Shown: one piece after another, positions 16,454-25,793 of the stretch
How the letters are laid out: each line of letters opens with the position of its first letter
Numbering within the stretch: the first letter of the stretch is position 1
Source: Methanocorpusculum petauri
GTDB taxonomy: Archaea > Halobacteriota > Methanomicrobia > Methanomicrobiales > Methanocorpusculaceae
Direction: 5' to 3'
DNA: 64,000 bases
Assembly (NCBI RefSeq): GCF_026891975.1
Contig: NZ_JAPTGB010000010.1
Span: 1-64,000 of the forward strand
Made by a program: the position numbers and the translations under genes
Notes under the pieces: model-generated
Told to the model about the DNA's origin: nothing
Databases searched by the model: none
The model's input: the letters and a program-made list of their open reading frames with translations, nothing else

Positions 16454-18121
16454 TCAGCTGATGATGGATCCGGCACCAATCGACCACGTATCATCCACCG
16501 GCGAAATATACACAAGATGCAGTTCGTTTTTACCGGTAACAGGATCTTCCAGCATAAGATACATCGAACCCCCGCCATTCCGTGCAAGCGTAATACTGTC
16601 GCGGATGTAGGACACATCATACACATCAGTCACACCAAGGCGATTCATCCCGACCGTTGAAGGATCCTGCGAAAACGCCAGTACATTCCCTTCCATATCA
16701 CCCGCAAACACATAATCCGCTGTTTGGAAAAAATCGCTGTTCGCACGGTTGAATGCAGTCAGAGCCGCATCCTTCCCAACCGTCGCAGCATACTCCTCAG
16801 CCTTTCGCACATCGGTTACCAGTCCGTCAACCACAGTTGGATCAAACGCTGTCATCATCTCCGGAACATAATCCCCGCTTCCGATAAACCAGTCATCATT
16901 CACCCGGAGCACATAGCCGATCTTCAACTCCTTCGTAAAATTGTTTGCGGGATTCGGATACAGGAAGTATACATACCCCCCTCCCCGCTGTGCCGTATGT
17001 ATCGCGGACTGCAGATACAAAACCCCGTAGTCATCGCGGATCTGATACCGGTTCTGACCCACAAGCGTCGGCTGATACGGAAGAGAAAGAACTGTACCGT
17101 TCATTGAATAAGCATAGATGTACCGCGACCCCTGGGAAAAGACACCTTCCGGATTATTGAACTCCGCAAGGGCCTCCTCATCTCCATGTTCATGGATATA
17201 CAGGAGAGCGTTGGACACAAACGACGTCAACGGAATATCATCCAACAGTGCCGGACCGACCACCGAATGTGACACAGAAGAACCGGAAGTAACGCCAATC
17301 TTCCAGGTCATCGAACCAACCGGATAACTGATCCACATTGCTGTGCGGTTCAGGAGAAGAACCGAACCATGCGTATCCGCATATGTATAGACGTTAGTAC
17401 CGGAATCATTTGTCAGAATTTCCAGAAACGACTCGGCAAGACGCGTATCATGGAACAATTCCGGTTGGATCTTCTTATCAACCTGATCATGATCCGTATT
17501 GTAAAGCGTCGTGTTTGTTGCATCAATGACCCATGACTTCACCCCGGTCTTCTGCTCGATCTCATATGCCGCAGGACCAAAGAACGCAATAGGATCAACC
17601 GAGGCACTGATGTATCCGTCATAAGAGCCATTTGCGGAAAACACCGGGCAGAACATACAGATTGCACGGGTATTATTTGACTTCAGCGGAATTATCGAGG
17701 TCGCAGAAAATGTTCGCGCCTCCAAAAAGTCCGTCCACTGCGAAATATCGGATCCCACATACGCATTCTTCACATCAGGAACAGCGGATCGGACAATTCC
17801 CGCCGAATCCACATAAATGATATCGATAACGTATGAGTTGCCTGTATAAATCGGTCGCAAAACCGAAGCAATCTCCGGATCATCCGAAGAAAGTAGAGAA
17901 ATGTTTGCAGCAGCAGCAGACATTTCCGTCTCAAGTGCACGAACACGATTATCAGTGGATGCATTCAGCATCTCAAGAACACTGTCCAGAGAACTGACAT
18001 TCTCCCCCGAAAGATCCGGAGAAGATATATCCTGCGTCAGGAGAACAAATACTGCCAGAAAAACAATAAGTAACACAACAATTACCATAATTATTTTTCC
18101 GACACGGGAAACAGACATCAA
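16454..18121 (-). CDS. membrane-anchored Cache-only surface protein
   Basis: One N-terminal membrane helix (about residues 9-29) is followed by some 525 extracellular residues and no cytosolic signalling domain. A double-Cache-like part (about 50-290) is followed by two single-Cache repeats (about 300-425 and 430-555), each ending with an aromatic-rich GGGYVYF/GGGSMYL strand and a DDWFIGSGDY/DDTWSIGAGS strand. Cache domains bind small molecules, usually as the outer part of receptors. Here output must come from a partner, or the protein is a binding or storage module. It has the same layout as the lipoprotein at 43907-45625. It lies alone behind a 198-bp gap. Confidence 0.75.
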   Translation of the reverse strand: MMSVSRVGKIIMVIVVLLIVFLAVFVLLTQDISSPDLSGENVSSLDSVLEMLNASTDNRVRALETEMSAAAANISLLSSDDPEIASVLRPIYTGNSYVIDIIYVDSAGIVRSAVPDVKNAYVGSDISQWTDFLEARTFSATSIIPLKSNNTRAICMFCPVFSANGSYDGYISASVDPIAFFGPAAYEIEQKTGVKSWVIDATNTTLYNTDHDQVDKKIQPELFHDTRLAESFLEILTNDSGTNVYTYADTHGSVLLLNRTAMWISYPVGSMTWKIGVTSGSSVSHSVVGPALLDDIPLTSFVSNALLYIHEHGDEEALAEFNNPEGVFSQGSRYIYAYSMNGTVLSLPYQPTLVGQNRYQIRDDYGVLYLQSAIHTAQRGGGYVYFLYPNPANNFTKELKIGYVLRVNDDWFIGSGDYVPEMMTAFDPTVVDGLVTDVRKAEEYAATVGKDAALTAFNRANSDFFQTADYVFAGDMEGNVLAFSQDPSTVGMNRLGVTDVYDVSYIRDSITLARNGGGSMYLMLEDPVTGKNELHLVYISPVDDTWSIGAGSIIS

Positions 18122-18319
18122 TTATATAACATACCACCATGTGGGATATATACCTGCCTATAACTGCAGGAAAAACAGACGCGGTACCAAAATTCGTTTA
18201 CTAACACCCCCACATTCATCATCAATCATATTTCAGCCCATGAATTACATACATGCACGCGGACTTGTGACTCGCAGGAGGCTCAGGAATAAAAATACAA
18301 CACCGGAAAAACAAAAAAA

Positions 18320-20437
18320 TCAGAGCTGTCGGTCCGTCACCAGACCAAGATCAGCGGAACCTGAAAGAACACGGGCCGAACCGCTTTGAATCTGCAGAAT
18401 AACCGTCTCCGGACCGACAGCATTACCGGAACCGTCAAACGAAATACCATCTCCAAAGAAGATGCTCTGATCCGAAGAATACTGAAGATTCTTCAAAGCA
18501 GAACCGACCGCAGACGGAGTCATAGAACCGGACACACTCATCGCATCAGCAAGCATCACCACCGCCTCAAACGACCTCGCTGACACACCCGTCATCGACC
18601 GACCGGGATGCACCTTTGAATAGAACAGTGACACATCCCGGACCAGCGGCTTTGACCTCCCCAACTCCGAAGACCAGATATCCGAACCCGTGAGATAATC
18701 ATAAATCAGCGTACTCTGTACCTGAACCGGATCACCGAGAATCACATCCCCTGCCACATACCACACCGCAGGAACCGAACCGGTCTGTCGTGAACCGGCA
18801 AGAAGAACCGTCAGATCCTCCGCACTCTCCGGCAGGCTCACAAGAACCTGCCCGCTGCAGTTCAGACCCGACATCACCGCAGCCGCTCCGGTCTCGGTCA
18901 GCGGCAGAGGATAGGAAACCTGCCGGACGCGGTAACCATGATCCTCCAGTACTGAAATCATGCCGGAAGACGGCAGAGTAGTCTCCGGATACAGCACCGT
19001 GACATTATCGAGGGCCGGTTCATATCCCCGCCGTACGTCAACAATATCCAGAAGCGAGGAAAAACCCGCATTCCCGTCCGGAACAAGCGACACAGACCAT
19101 CCTTTCGGCGCACGACCCCCGGACGTCGTCAGAACAGCAGGAAGGTTCGTAACCACACCGGTCAGATCCCCCGCAACCGCCGTCACATTATCCGGCACGG
19201 GAGATCCTGAAGAAAGCGGGAGGATACGAATCTTCGCACCATACAACCCGGAAATTCCGCTTGTTGACGCCCCAGGCAGTGAAAGGGAACTCGCAGTATT
19301 GATCAGCTCCGCCCCCGCAACAGCACCGCGAACCACCTCGGCATTCCCATACACCCCGATGATCACCTCAGACGGAGGACGCACATACGTATCCACCGGA
19401 ACCACCGCACCCGACTGGAACTGTGCAATCTGCATCAGAATCCGGCCACATCCCTCATCATCAAACTCATACGAACCGGCAGCCCCCTCATACTTCTTCC
19501 CCATATACCAGCCGGAAACATACTGAGCACTCCCGTTGCTCTGCGGAACCAGACGGCAAAGCGTCATCATCGCATCATATCCCTCAGCCGCATACACCGA
19601 ACCCGTGGTACCGAACCGTGCCTGATACACATTATAAAACGGATGTGACGAGATATCGGACATCCGCTTCGCCGTATAAACACCCTCCATTCGAGAATCA
19701 TTCACAATTGCCGCATCCTCTCCAATCCAGGAAGAGACCATCACCGGACCGGTCAGCCCGAACTCACGGGCCTTTGCAACAAGAGCAGGAATATCCTCAC
19801 CACCGGTAATGATCAGAAGACCAGGATTCTGGGCAAGAAGAAACCGGAGCGACACAATCTCCCCCGACGAAGACGAAAACACTCCGGAGATGATCTTACT
19901 GCCGGTCGCATCCTCCAGATCCCGGATATACGCAGCAGTATAGGAGTTATCCGGCCCGAGCACCCCAATAGTCTCATGCTGCCGCAGCAGCGACCGCAGA
20001 GAGAGCACTTCATAATACGGCGGCGTACTAAACGTAATTACACCATTTGGAGCAATCGCTGCATATCCCGGCGACGCAACCGTCACATGCACCGTTCTTG
20101 ATGAACCGGCACTCGTATCCCATGTCTCACTGATCTCATCGGTTGCAGTAATCACCGCATCAAGTACAGGAAGAGACATAAGATTCGTACTATTCAGATA
20201 CACAAGAGACGGACGGGTCTTTGTATCCTGCAACAGATACGCTGTATCAATACCATTGCGCACCTGATCCCCGATAACAGAATCATTCGGCAGAATCACC
20301 CCGATTGTTCCGTGATACATCGTCGCATTCGTACTCGGAGGAAGTGGACCCGGCTCATTACTGCCGCCCCCGGTAAGAGCGGCAAATGCAATCACCAAAG
20401 CCAGAGCAACCAGCAGAAGAGCAACGACCTGTTTCAT
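18320..20437 (-). CDS. tandem periplasmic-binding (Leu/Ile/Val type) surface protein
   Basis: After an N-terminal signal or anchor helix (about 4-22) come two receptor-family ligand-binding regions. The first (about 42-350) starts GTIGVILPNDSVIGDQVRNG and resembles the amino-acid binding proteins of branched-chain transporters. The second (about 360-690) starts EVIIGVYGNAEVVRGAVAGAE and is more diverged. At 705 aa it is twice the usual length. No permease or ATPase genes are nearby, so a transport role is doubtful; sensing is an alternative. It follows the TPR gene by five bases on the same transcript. Confidence 0.72.
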   Translation of the reverse strand: MKQVVALLLVALALVIAFAALTGGGSNEPGPLPPSTNATMYHGTIGVILPNDSVIGDQVRNGIDTAYLLQDTKTRPSLVYLNSTNLMSLPVLDAVITATDEISETWDTSAGSSRTVHVTVASPGYAAIAPNGVITFSTPPYYEVLSLRSLLRQHETIGVLGPDNSYTAAYIRDLEDATGSKIISGVFSSSSGEIVSLRFLLAQNPGLLIITGGEDIPALVAKAREFGLTGPVMVSSWIGEDAAIVNDSRMEGVYTAKRMSDISSHPFYNVYQARFGTTGSVYAAEGYDAMMTLCRLVPQSNGSAQYVSGWYMGKKYEGAAGSYEFDDEGCGRILMQIAQFQSGAVVPVDTYVRPPSEVIIGVYGNAEVVRGAVAGAELINTASSLSLPGASTSGISGLYGAKIRILPLSSGSPVPDNVTAVAGDLTGVVTNLPAVLTTSGGRAPKGWSVSLVPDGNAGFSSLLDIVDVRRGYEPALDNVTVLYPETTLPSSGMISVLEDHGYRVRQVSYPLPLTETGAAAVMSGLNCSGQVLVSLPESAEDLTVLLAGSRQTGSVPAVWYVAGDVILGDPVQVQSTLIYDYLTGSDIWSSELGRSKPLVRDVSLFYSKVHPGRSMTGVSARSFEAVVMLADAMSVSGSMTPSAVGSALKNLQYSSDQSIFFGDGISFDGSGNAVGPETVILQIQSGSARVLSGSADLGLVTDRQL

Positions 20438-20442
20438 CAGAG

Positions 20443-22602
20443 CTAAACCCTCATCGGAATAACATCCTCAATCCCCGATACATCCCATACCGCAGGAGGA
20501 CATGCACCGGTTTTTCGCACCGTGTACCGGGCGGCAGCAGCCTGCAAACATCCGGGTTCCGGCAGAACAAACATCAGATCGATACACGGATCCACCGGAG
20601 AGGCTGAAACAATCCCAAGAGCTGCACGAAGATGCTGATATGAAGCATTCGACGGATTCTGCCCGACCGCATAGCCGGAAGCCGAAAACGCCTCATCATA
20701 TCTGCCCATACCGGCAAGCGCACGGGCACGGCACGCCCATGCCGCAGGGAACTGATCATTGATCTTCAGTGCCGCATCGCACGCATCGGCCGCCGCCGCA
20801 AACGCACCCGCCTCATACTCCAGCCATCCAAGCTCCGCAAACAAACGCGACCGCATCTCGCGTCCCGGATTTGCCCGAAGCGCCGCCCGCAACATCGACC
20901 GTGCCTCATCCGCCCGCCCGGCAGAAAGCAGTGCCTGCGATGCCGCAGAACACACAATCGCACGCTCATCATCACGGGTGGAACGTGCCGTCACTGCGGC
21001 AAGAACCGCACCCAGATTTTCCGGGGAAAGATACGGAATAACCGGCTCAATCACCGCAGAAACATCGCCGCCTCCCTGCCATGCATTGGTAACCGCCGTA
21101 TTCAGCTCACGGGAAATCTCCATCACCGGCACACCTTTCCCCGCAAGAACCACCGCACGCTGGGCAGGAGTTCTCGCATACTCTCCCGCATCAGCTCCGG
21201 CGGCCATCGCTGCAGAAAACTGTAACGACAAAACATCCGGCGAACCGGACCGTCCATACCACTCCAGCGCACAAACTGGATCAAATCCAAAGTAGGCAGC
21301 AGTTCCCCGTGTCACCGCAACAGCAGACTCAGTCTCGGTATCTCTGGCTGCAAGAGAAACAGCGTCCGGCTTCCCGTCCGCAGAAAGACAGGAATTCATC
21401 TCGGAAAGCCGCGACATCGCAGCAGACATCAGACCCTCATCTCCGTCCTCCGCATCAATCACCTGTTCAAGATACCGGTACTCCTCCTCATACGCACGGC
21501 GTCTCCGGCAGGATGCCGCAAGCTCCAGATACAGGCGCAGCTTCTCCGGCATCGGCAGCATATCCGCAATACCGGCAATCCGCGTATAATACTCCGACAT
21601 ATCCTCGCCAAGATCCTCCCCAACCTCGCACAGATTCTTCAGACCAATTGCCGTCTGATACCCGCCGGCACCCCGGGACGCAATAAAAGCGCTCTTATAT
21701 GCCTCAAACGCATTATCGAAATCCCCCGACTTCCGGAGAATTGTTCCTATCAATTCAAACGAAGAAATCTCCGCAGACGTCCCAGGGAACGCAAGAGTAA
21801 TATTTGCATACAGATCCATCGCCGGATCGTTGTTTCCCGAAGCATACAGCCAGTTTGCCGTAGAAAGTGCCGCATCGGGTGTCTCACACTTCAGAAGCGG
21901 AGCACACAGTGTCTCCCATTCGGACAGCGTCGGCTGCGGCATATTCAGCCAGGCAATCATCTCCTCACGCGTAAGGGAAGAGAACCATGCTCCCGCAATA
22001 CAGACAACACAATCATAAATCTCCTGGGGAGGGAGATCAGGAACACCCGCAGCAACCGCCGCATACCGGTCAAGGGGGAACTCATGCCAGAACGGACGGC
22101 GACCAACACCAAAGTACATATCGGGATTTGCAATCTCGGCAACCGTAATCCGCCGGGTCTCCAGCTGCCACCAGCTCAGGGGATGGGAATCTCCTGCAGA
22201 CGCAATGATCTCAGCCGCCTGATTCGTTCCGGAAATATACGATCGCAGCAGCGCCTCAACTGCGATCATCCGTGCACCATTCTTCACCTCAACAGCAGAT
22301 GCATACTCCCGTTTCAGCCACTCCTCAACCGGCAGGGCATCAACATCTGCCTGTTCCGCCACCGCAAGAAGATCCATCAGAACCCGGCTGTCATCAGGCT
22401 GCCGCAGGATAGCAGACACCACCCGTGCATGAAACCCCCCGTCCACACTCATCCGGTGCAGAAACAGATTACGGAACACAATATTCTCATGCACACTTTT
22501 GCGTACTGCTTCGGTCTCAGTCGCAGAAAAGATCTCCTCTGCAAGAATCGTCAGATAGTCACAGTAATATTGTTGGGTCAGATTCCCCTCGCTGACTCGC
22601 AT
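20443..22602 (-). CDS. TPR-repeat protein of unknown function
   Basis: This 719-residue protein has no signal peptide or membrane segment. The N-terminal 200 residues are helical and unrecognised. From about 210 on there are helix pairs of the TPR type, clearest near 270-340 and at 560-660 (AAADACDAALKINDQFPAAWACRARALAGMG split over that region; MGRYDEAFSASGYAVGQNPS). TPR arrays bind other proteins. The gene lies five bases ahead of the tandem binding protein, so the two are probably made together, though one is cytosolic and the other outside. Confidence 0.7.
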   Translation of the reverse strand: MRVSEGNLTQQYYCDYLTILAEEIFSATETEAVRKSVHENIVFRNLFLHRMSVDGGFHARVVSAILRQPDDSRVLMDLLAVAEQADVDALPVEEWLKREYASAVEVKNGARMIAVEALLRSYISGTNQAAEIIASAGDSHPLSWWQLETRRITVAEIANPDMYFGVGRRPFWHEFPLDRYAAVAAGVPDLPPQEIYDCVVCIAGAWFSSLTREEMIAWLNMPQPTLSEWETLCAPLLKCETPDAALSTANWLYASGNNDPAMDLYANITLAFPGTSAEISSFELIGTILRKSGDFDNAFEAYKSAFIASRGAGGYQTAIGLKNLCEVGEDLGEDMSEYYTRIAGIADMLPMPEKLRLYLELAASCRRRRAYEEEYRYLEQVIDAEDGDEGLMSAAMSRLSEMNSCLSADGKPDAVSLAARDTETESAVAVTRGTAAYFGFDPVCALEWYGRSGSPDVLSLQFSAAMAAGADAGEYARTPAQRAVVLAGKGVPVMEISRELNTAVTNAWQGGGDVSAVIEPVIPYLSPENLGAVLAAVTARSTRDDERAIVCSAASQALLSAGRADEARSMLRAALRANPGREMRSRLFAELGWLEYEAGAFAAAADACDAALKINDQFPAAWACRARALAGMGRYDEAFSASGYAVGQNPSNASYQHLRAALGIVSASPVDPCIDLMFVLPEPGCLQAAAARYTVRKTGACPPAVWDVSGIEDVIPMRV

Positions 22603-22703
22603 AATTATGTAGTGTTTTGTGCGTTAACACTATGTATGCCTTCTGATAGTTCTAAGAAGAGCGGCAAAACAGAAAAACAAAAACAAATTCACACTGAACC
22701 AAA

Positions 22704-22745
22704 AATGCGGGAAAAACCTCGGAAATTCCGGGGTTGTCCCGCATT
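22704..22745 (-). terminator. mtr operon terminator
   Basis: AATGCGGGA (22704-22712) pairs with TCCCGCATT (22737-22745), and an inner AACC/GGTT helix extends the stem. On the minus strand it starts about 30 nt after the mtrH stop and is followed by T-rich sequence. Confidence 0.75.
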
Positions 22746-22775
22746 ATGGAACTATTTATTTCCTATTCAGCAGGA

Positions 22776-23795
22776 TTAGACCAGCTTGTACAGCGGGCCG
22801 TTGTGGTCCTGAACCTCGCCGCCGAGCTCGGTAAGAGCCTCGGACAGAACGATGTCAGAGAACGCTGCTGCGGTTGCGATACCTTCCATGTTCTCAATCG
22901 GACCGAACATGATAAGGTCTGCACCAAGAGTCATTGCCATGATGTTACATCCGATATCAGGCGAGGACCATGCAATCTGGCGAACGCCCTCAATACCACC
23001 GTAGTGGTGGTGGAACATCTGCTCTGCAAGGACATCCTTACCCTTGTACTGCTCGTGGATGTTCTTTCTCCAGCGTTTCAGCCAGGTCCAGGACACCGTC
23101 ATATTGTGGTATGCACCACCGGTCGGCAGACCATGGATTGCCTTGCATGCAAGAATCTCACGGAAAGAACCGGCAGAACCGAGACCAAGCGGAGTTGCTG
23201 CAGTGTCGAGAATCGGGCGCTTGATACCGCATTCTTCTGCGATCTGGAGCATACCCTTTGCCTGACCTGCAACACCACCCTCGGAAAGCACTTTCTCACG
23301 GCCTGCAACAGAACCATCTCCCGGATTGAACGCAAGGACGATTGCGGAGTCAACATCGGACTCGGCAAGTGCCTGAATGTTCTCCGGCTGGATGGAACCA
23401 TTGATCGAGTTGTAGATTGCACGATCTGCAAGACCGACTTCCGTAACGTACTTCGTTGCATGAACGAGTGCCTCAGGGGCAGAGGAGTCCATCAGGAATG
23501 CAGTCTTGTTGTCGATGCTGTCGAACCACTGGAAGTAGGACTCGAATGCCTCTCCGTGTTCTGCAATGATCTGGAGGAAGAAGTGGTTTCCGGTCTCGTC
23601 TGTCAGTTCCTGACAGCGGTTCCAGAGTGCTTCTGCTTTCGCCTTGTCGATCTTGCCGGTGTGGTCATCAAGAACACACTCGTGCTTGTTATAGAAGATG
23701 GATGCACCAAGAACACGCGGGTATTCTCCGGGCTGTCCACCAATTTTTGTTCCGTTAAAGTCAAAGACCTGTTGTTCCTTTTCGAACTTGAACAT
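22776..23795 (-). CDS. mtrH: methyl-H4MPT:coenzyme M methyltransferase subunit H
   Basis: MtrH is the soluble subunit that takes the methyl group from methyl-tetrahydromethanopterin and hands it to the cobamide on MtrA. The 339-residue protein shows the TIM-barrel family pattern: FNGTKIGGQPGEYPRVLGAS near the start, LMDSSAPEALVHA, and the conserved WSSPDIGCNIMAMTLGADL near the end. It is the last gene of the mtr operon, 14 bp after the fused MtrA'-MtrG gene, and is followed by a terminator. This gene order (H last) is the usual one. Confidence 0.97.
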   Translation of the reverse strand: MFKFEKEQQVFDFNGTKIGGQPGEYPRVLGASIFYNKHECVLDDHTGKIDKAKAEALWNRCQELTDETGNHFFLQIIAEHGEAFESYFQWFDSIDNKTAFLMDSSAPEALVHATKYVTEVGLADRAIYNSINGSIQPENIQALAESDVDSAIVLAFNPGDGSVAGREKVLSEGGVAGQAKGMLQIAEECGIKRPILDTAATPLGLGSAGSFREILACKAIHGLPTGGAYHNMTVSWTWLKRWRKNIHEQYKGKDVLAEQMFHHHYGGIEGVRQIAWSSPDIGCNIMAMTLGADLIMFGPIENMEGIATAAAFSDIVLSEALTELGGEVQDHNGPLYKLV

Positions 23796-23809
23796 ATTGG
23801 CACCTCAAT

Positions 23810-24544
23810 TTACATAAACCTCGTGACTAACATCAGAATCACCATAAAGGCAATACATCCTGCTACAAGACCATAGAGGATACCGATGTCACGACCGATT
23901 TTTCTTCCGACACGCATCGCGATTTCCGCGTCCGTGAACTCAATCTTCTTCTCGATTGCGTCAAGACGCTTCTCAATCTCGAGGAACTGCGGGTTTGCAC
24001 TCGCAACCGTTGCACCGCCGGCACTTCCGCCTTCGTCATCAGAGATCTGAATAACGATCGGATCTGCACCGAATGCTCCCGGATCACGGGCAGTGAGTTC
24101 GGCAATCTTTGCAGAGATCTGACCAAGGTCTTCACTCTCCATGATATTGACGATCTCAACCTGCTCCTGGAACCGCTTGATGTGTTCATCAGTCAGGTTC
24201 TCAAGGAACGGAATTGCTCCGCCGGAACCGACGATCTTACCACCGTCAACACCGTTCTTGTGCATTGCCTCAATGGACTGACCGGAAAGGTGACCTTTCA
24301 CTTCAGTTCCGCAGAGGAGCACGAAACGAATGTTCGGATTTGAGATAACATTTGCAACGATCTTCTCAATACCGAGGTTTTCCGTCTTACAGGATCCTGC
24401 GAGGGCAGCTCCTGCGGCACAGATTGCCGTCTCGTCAAGGTGGGAACCCATGGTGATAACAGCAACAGGGCTGTTAGCGTCACCGGTGTGGTAGTCACCC
24501 TGGATGATCGGCCATCCGCTTGCTGGTGATTTCTTATCTGCCAT
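23810..24544 (-). CDS. fusion of a second MtrA corrinoid domain with MtrG
   Basis: Residues 1-175 repeat the cytosolic cobamide-binding domain of MtrA almost exactly, including the axial ligand His85 in VKGHLSGQS. Instead of the MtrA anchor, residues 186-244 are a complete Mtr[18 protein letters not shown], then [17 protein letters not shown] and one membrane helix. The gene sits where mtrG belongs (between mtrF and mtrH), and no separate mtrG exists in the operon. So this is MtrG with an added corrinoid domain. It may give the complex extra cobamide sites. A 290-bp stretch is identical to mtrA. Confidence 0.88.
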   Translation of the reverse strand: MADKKSPASGWPIIQGDYHTGDANSPVAVITMGSHLDETAICAAGAALAGSCKTENLGIEKIVANVISNPNIRFVLLCGTEVKGHLSGQSIEAMHKNGVDGGKIVGSGGAIPFLENLTDEHIKRFQEQVEIVNIMESEDLGQISAKIAELTARDPGAFGADPIVIQISDDEGGSAGGATVASANPQFLEIEKRLDAIEKKIEFTDAEIAMRVGRKIGRDIGILYGLVAGCIAFMVILMLVTRFM

Positions 24545-25465
24545 ACTTCTTCACCTCAGAGCACCAGTACCGGGACAAGGATCATGATGAGGGCGATAAC
24601 GAGACCGGCACCAAATCCGACAAGACCAGAGTCCGTAATTGCAGACTCAACCTTGTGTGTACGGGCAAGAATCTGTCCTTTGTATCTGATGTCATCTACC
24701 ATCTTATCGATGGCAGCCATTCTGATAATTGAACCTGCCATTTTAGAACACTCCATAGAAGATAACACCGAGAATGATGAAGGACATGATAAGACCAATC
24801 ATCAGACCCTCAATCTTGCCTCCGTAGAGACCGGACGAGAATCTGGTGCGGTAACCGATGTCGGTAACCATCATCTGGATGTTTTTCATGCGAGCAGTAA
24901 TGAGAGCCATCTCACCGGTTAAGGGTTCTTCCTCACCGGTTTCTGCGCCTCCGGCACTTCCGCCATCATCGTCAGAAATCTGAACAACGATCGGGTCTGC
25001 ACCGAATGCTCCGGGGTCTTTTCCTTTGAGCTCGTTGATCTTTGCAGAGATCTGACCGATGTCTTCACTCTCCATGATGTTTACGATCTCAACCTGCTCC
25101 TGGAACCGCTTGATGTGTTCCTCGGTCAGATTCTCAAGGAACGGAATTGCTCCGCCAGAACCGACAATCTTGCCGCCGTCAACACCGTTCTTGTGCATTG
25201 CCTCAATGGACTGACCGGAAAGGTGACCTTTCACTTCAGTTCCGCAGAGGAGCACGAAACGAATGTTCGGATTTGAGATAACATTTGCAACGATCTTCTC
25301 AATACCGAGGTTTTCCGTCTTACAGGATCCTGCGAGGGCAGCTCCTGCGGCACAGATTGCCGTCTCGTCAAGGTGGGAACCCATGGTGATAACAGCAACA
25401 GGGCTGTTAGCGTCACCGGTGTGGTAGTCACCCTGGATGATCGGCCATCCGCTTGCTGGTGATTT
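24243..25465. repeat. 290-bp exact direct repeat in mtrA and the A'G fusion gene
   Basis: 24243-24532 equals 25176-25465 base for base (offset 933), read by eye. On both sides the copies diverge by silent and then amino-acid changes. The repeat covers the codons for about residues 4-100 of both proteins. Such exact identity inside diverged copies suggests recent gene conversion. Confidence 0.85.
24556..24741 (-). CDS. mtrF: methyltransferase subunit F
   Basis: A 61-residue protein: a cytosolic part (AAIDKMVDDIRYKGQILART) and one C-terminal membrane helix. MtrF resembles the membrane-end of MtrA, and this protein likewise resembles residues 185-244 of the MtrA encoded upstream. ATG 24741 (MAGSIIRM) is chosen over the ATG at 24798, which lies inside mtrA. 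It overlaps no gene and starts one base before the mtrA stop. Its role in the Mtr complex is structural or in sodium transport. Confidence 0.88.
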   Translation of the reverse strand: MAGSIIRMAAIDKMVDDIRYKGQILARTHKVESAITDSGLVGFGAGLVIALIMILVPVLVL

Positions 25466-25477
25466 TTTATCTGCCAT
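24743..25477 (-). CDS. mtrA: methyltransferase subunit A (cobamide carrier)
   Basis: MtrA carries the cobamide that moves the methyl group from MtrH to coenzyme M. The cytosolic domain (1-175) contains His85, equivalent to the axial cobalt ligand known as His84 in Methanothermobacter, within [18 protein letters not shown] flexible acidic linker ([16 protein letters not shown]) and a C-terminal membrane anchor (about 222-244) follow. ATG 25477 (MADKK) is used because the same start is shared by the duplicated copy; 25486 is an upstream option. It overlaps no more than the region around the mtrB stop. Confidence 0.96.
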   Translation of the reverse strand: MADKKSPASGWPIIQGDYHTGDANSPVAVITMGSHLDETAICAAGAALAGSCKTENLGIEKIVANVISNPNIRFVLLCGTEVKGHLSGQSIEAMHKNGVDGGKIVGSGGAIPFLENLTEEHIKRFQEQVEIVNIMESEDIGQISAKINELKGKDPGAFGADPIVVQISDDDGGSAGGAETGEEEPLTGEMALITARMKNIQMMVTDIGYRTRFSSGLYGGKIEGLMIGLIMSFIILGVIFYGVF

Positions 25478-25482
25478 GTAGC

Positions 25483-25773
25483 TCACATCCCAACTAATGC
25501 AAATGCAATCAGGCCGGCAATGAACAGTCCGACAGCAAGACCATACCAGAGTGAAGTAACAGAACCTGCGTAGAGCAGGGTCTTCTCACGTCCCGGGTAG
25601 CTGTTAAGGAAGTTTCCTTCTCCGGAGAGCATTCCGACGAGATCATCTGCAATCTTTTCAAGTTCAGCAACCTGATCAATGACCGGCTGGTAGGAAACAC
25701 CGGCGGTCGTGACAATGCCTGCGATAGGGTCAGCTACGAGGCCAAATTCAGGTAATACTAATACATATCCCAT
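25483..25773 (-). CDS. mtrB: methyltransferase subunit B
   Basis: The 96-residue protein matches MtrB: an amphipathic start ([18 protein letters not shown]), a [15 protein letters not shown] helix, and one C-terminal membrane helix (about 70-95). MtrB is an accessory membrane subunit of the sodium-pumping complex. The frame of mtrA overlaps its end. It is preceded by mtrC with a 20-bp gap. Confidence 0.94.
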   Translation of the reverse strand: MGYVLVLPEFGLVADPIAGIVTTAGVSYQPVIDQVAELEKIADDLVGMLSGEGNFLNSYPGREKTLLYAGSVTSLWYGLAVGLFIAGLIAFALVGM

Positions 25774-25793
25774 TTTTGATTCCTCCGATTAGC

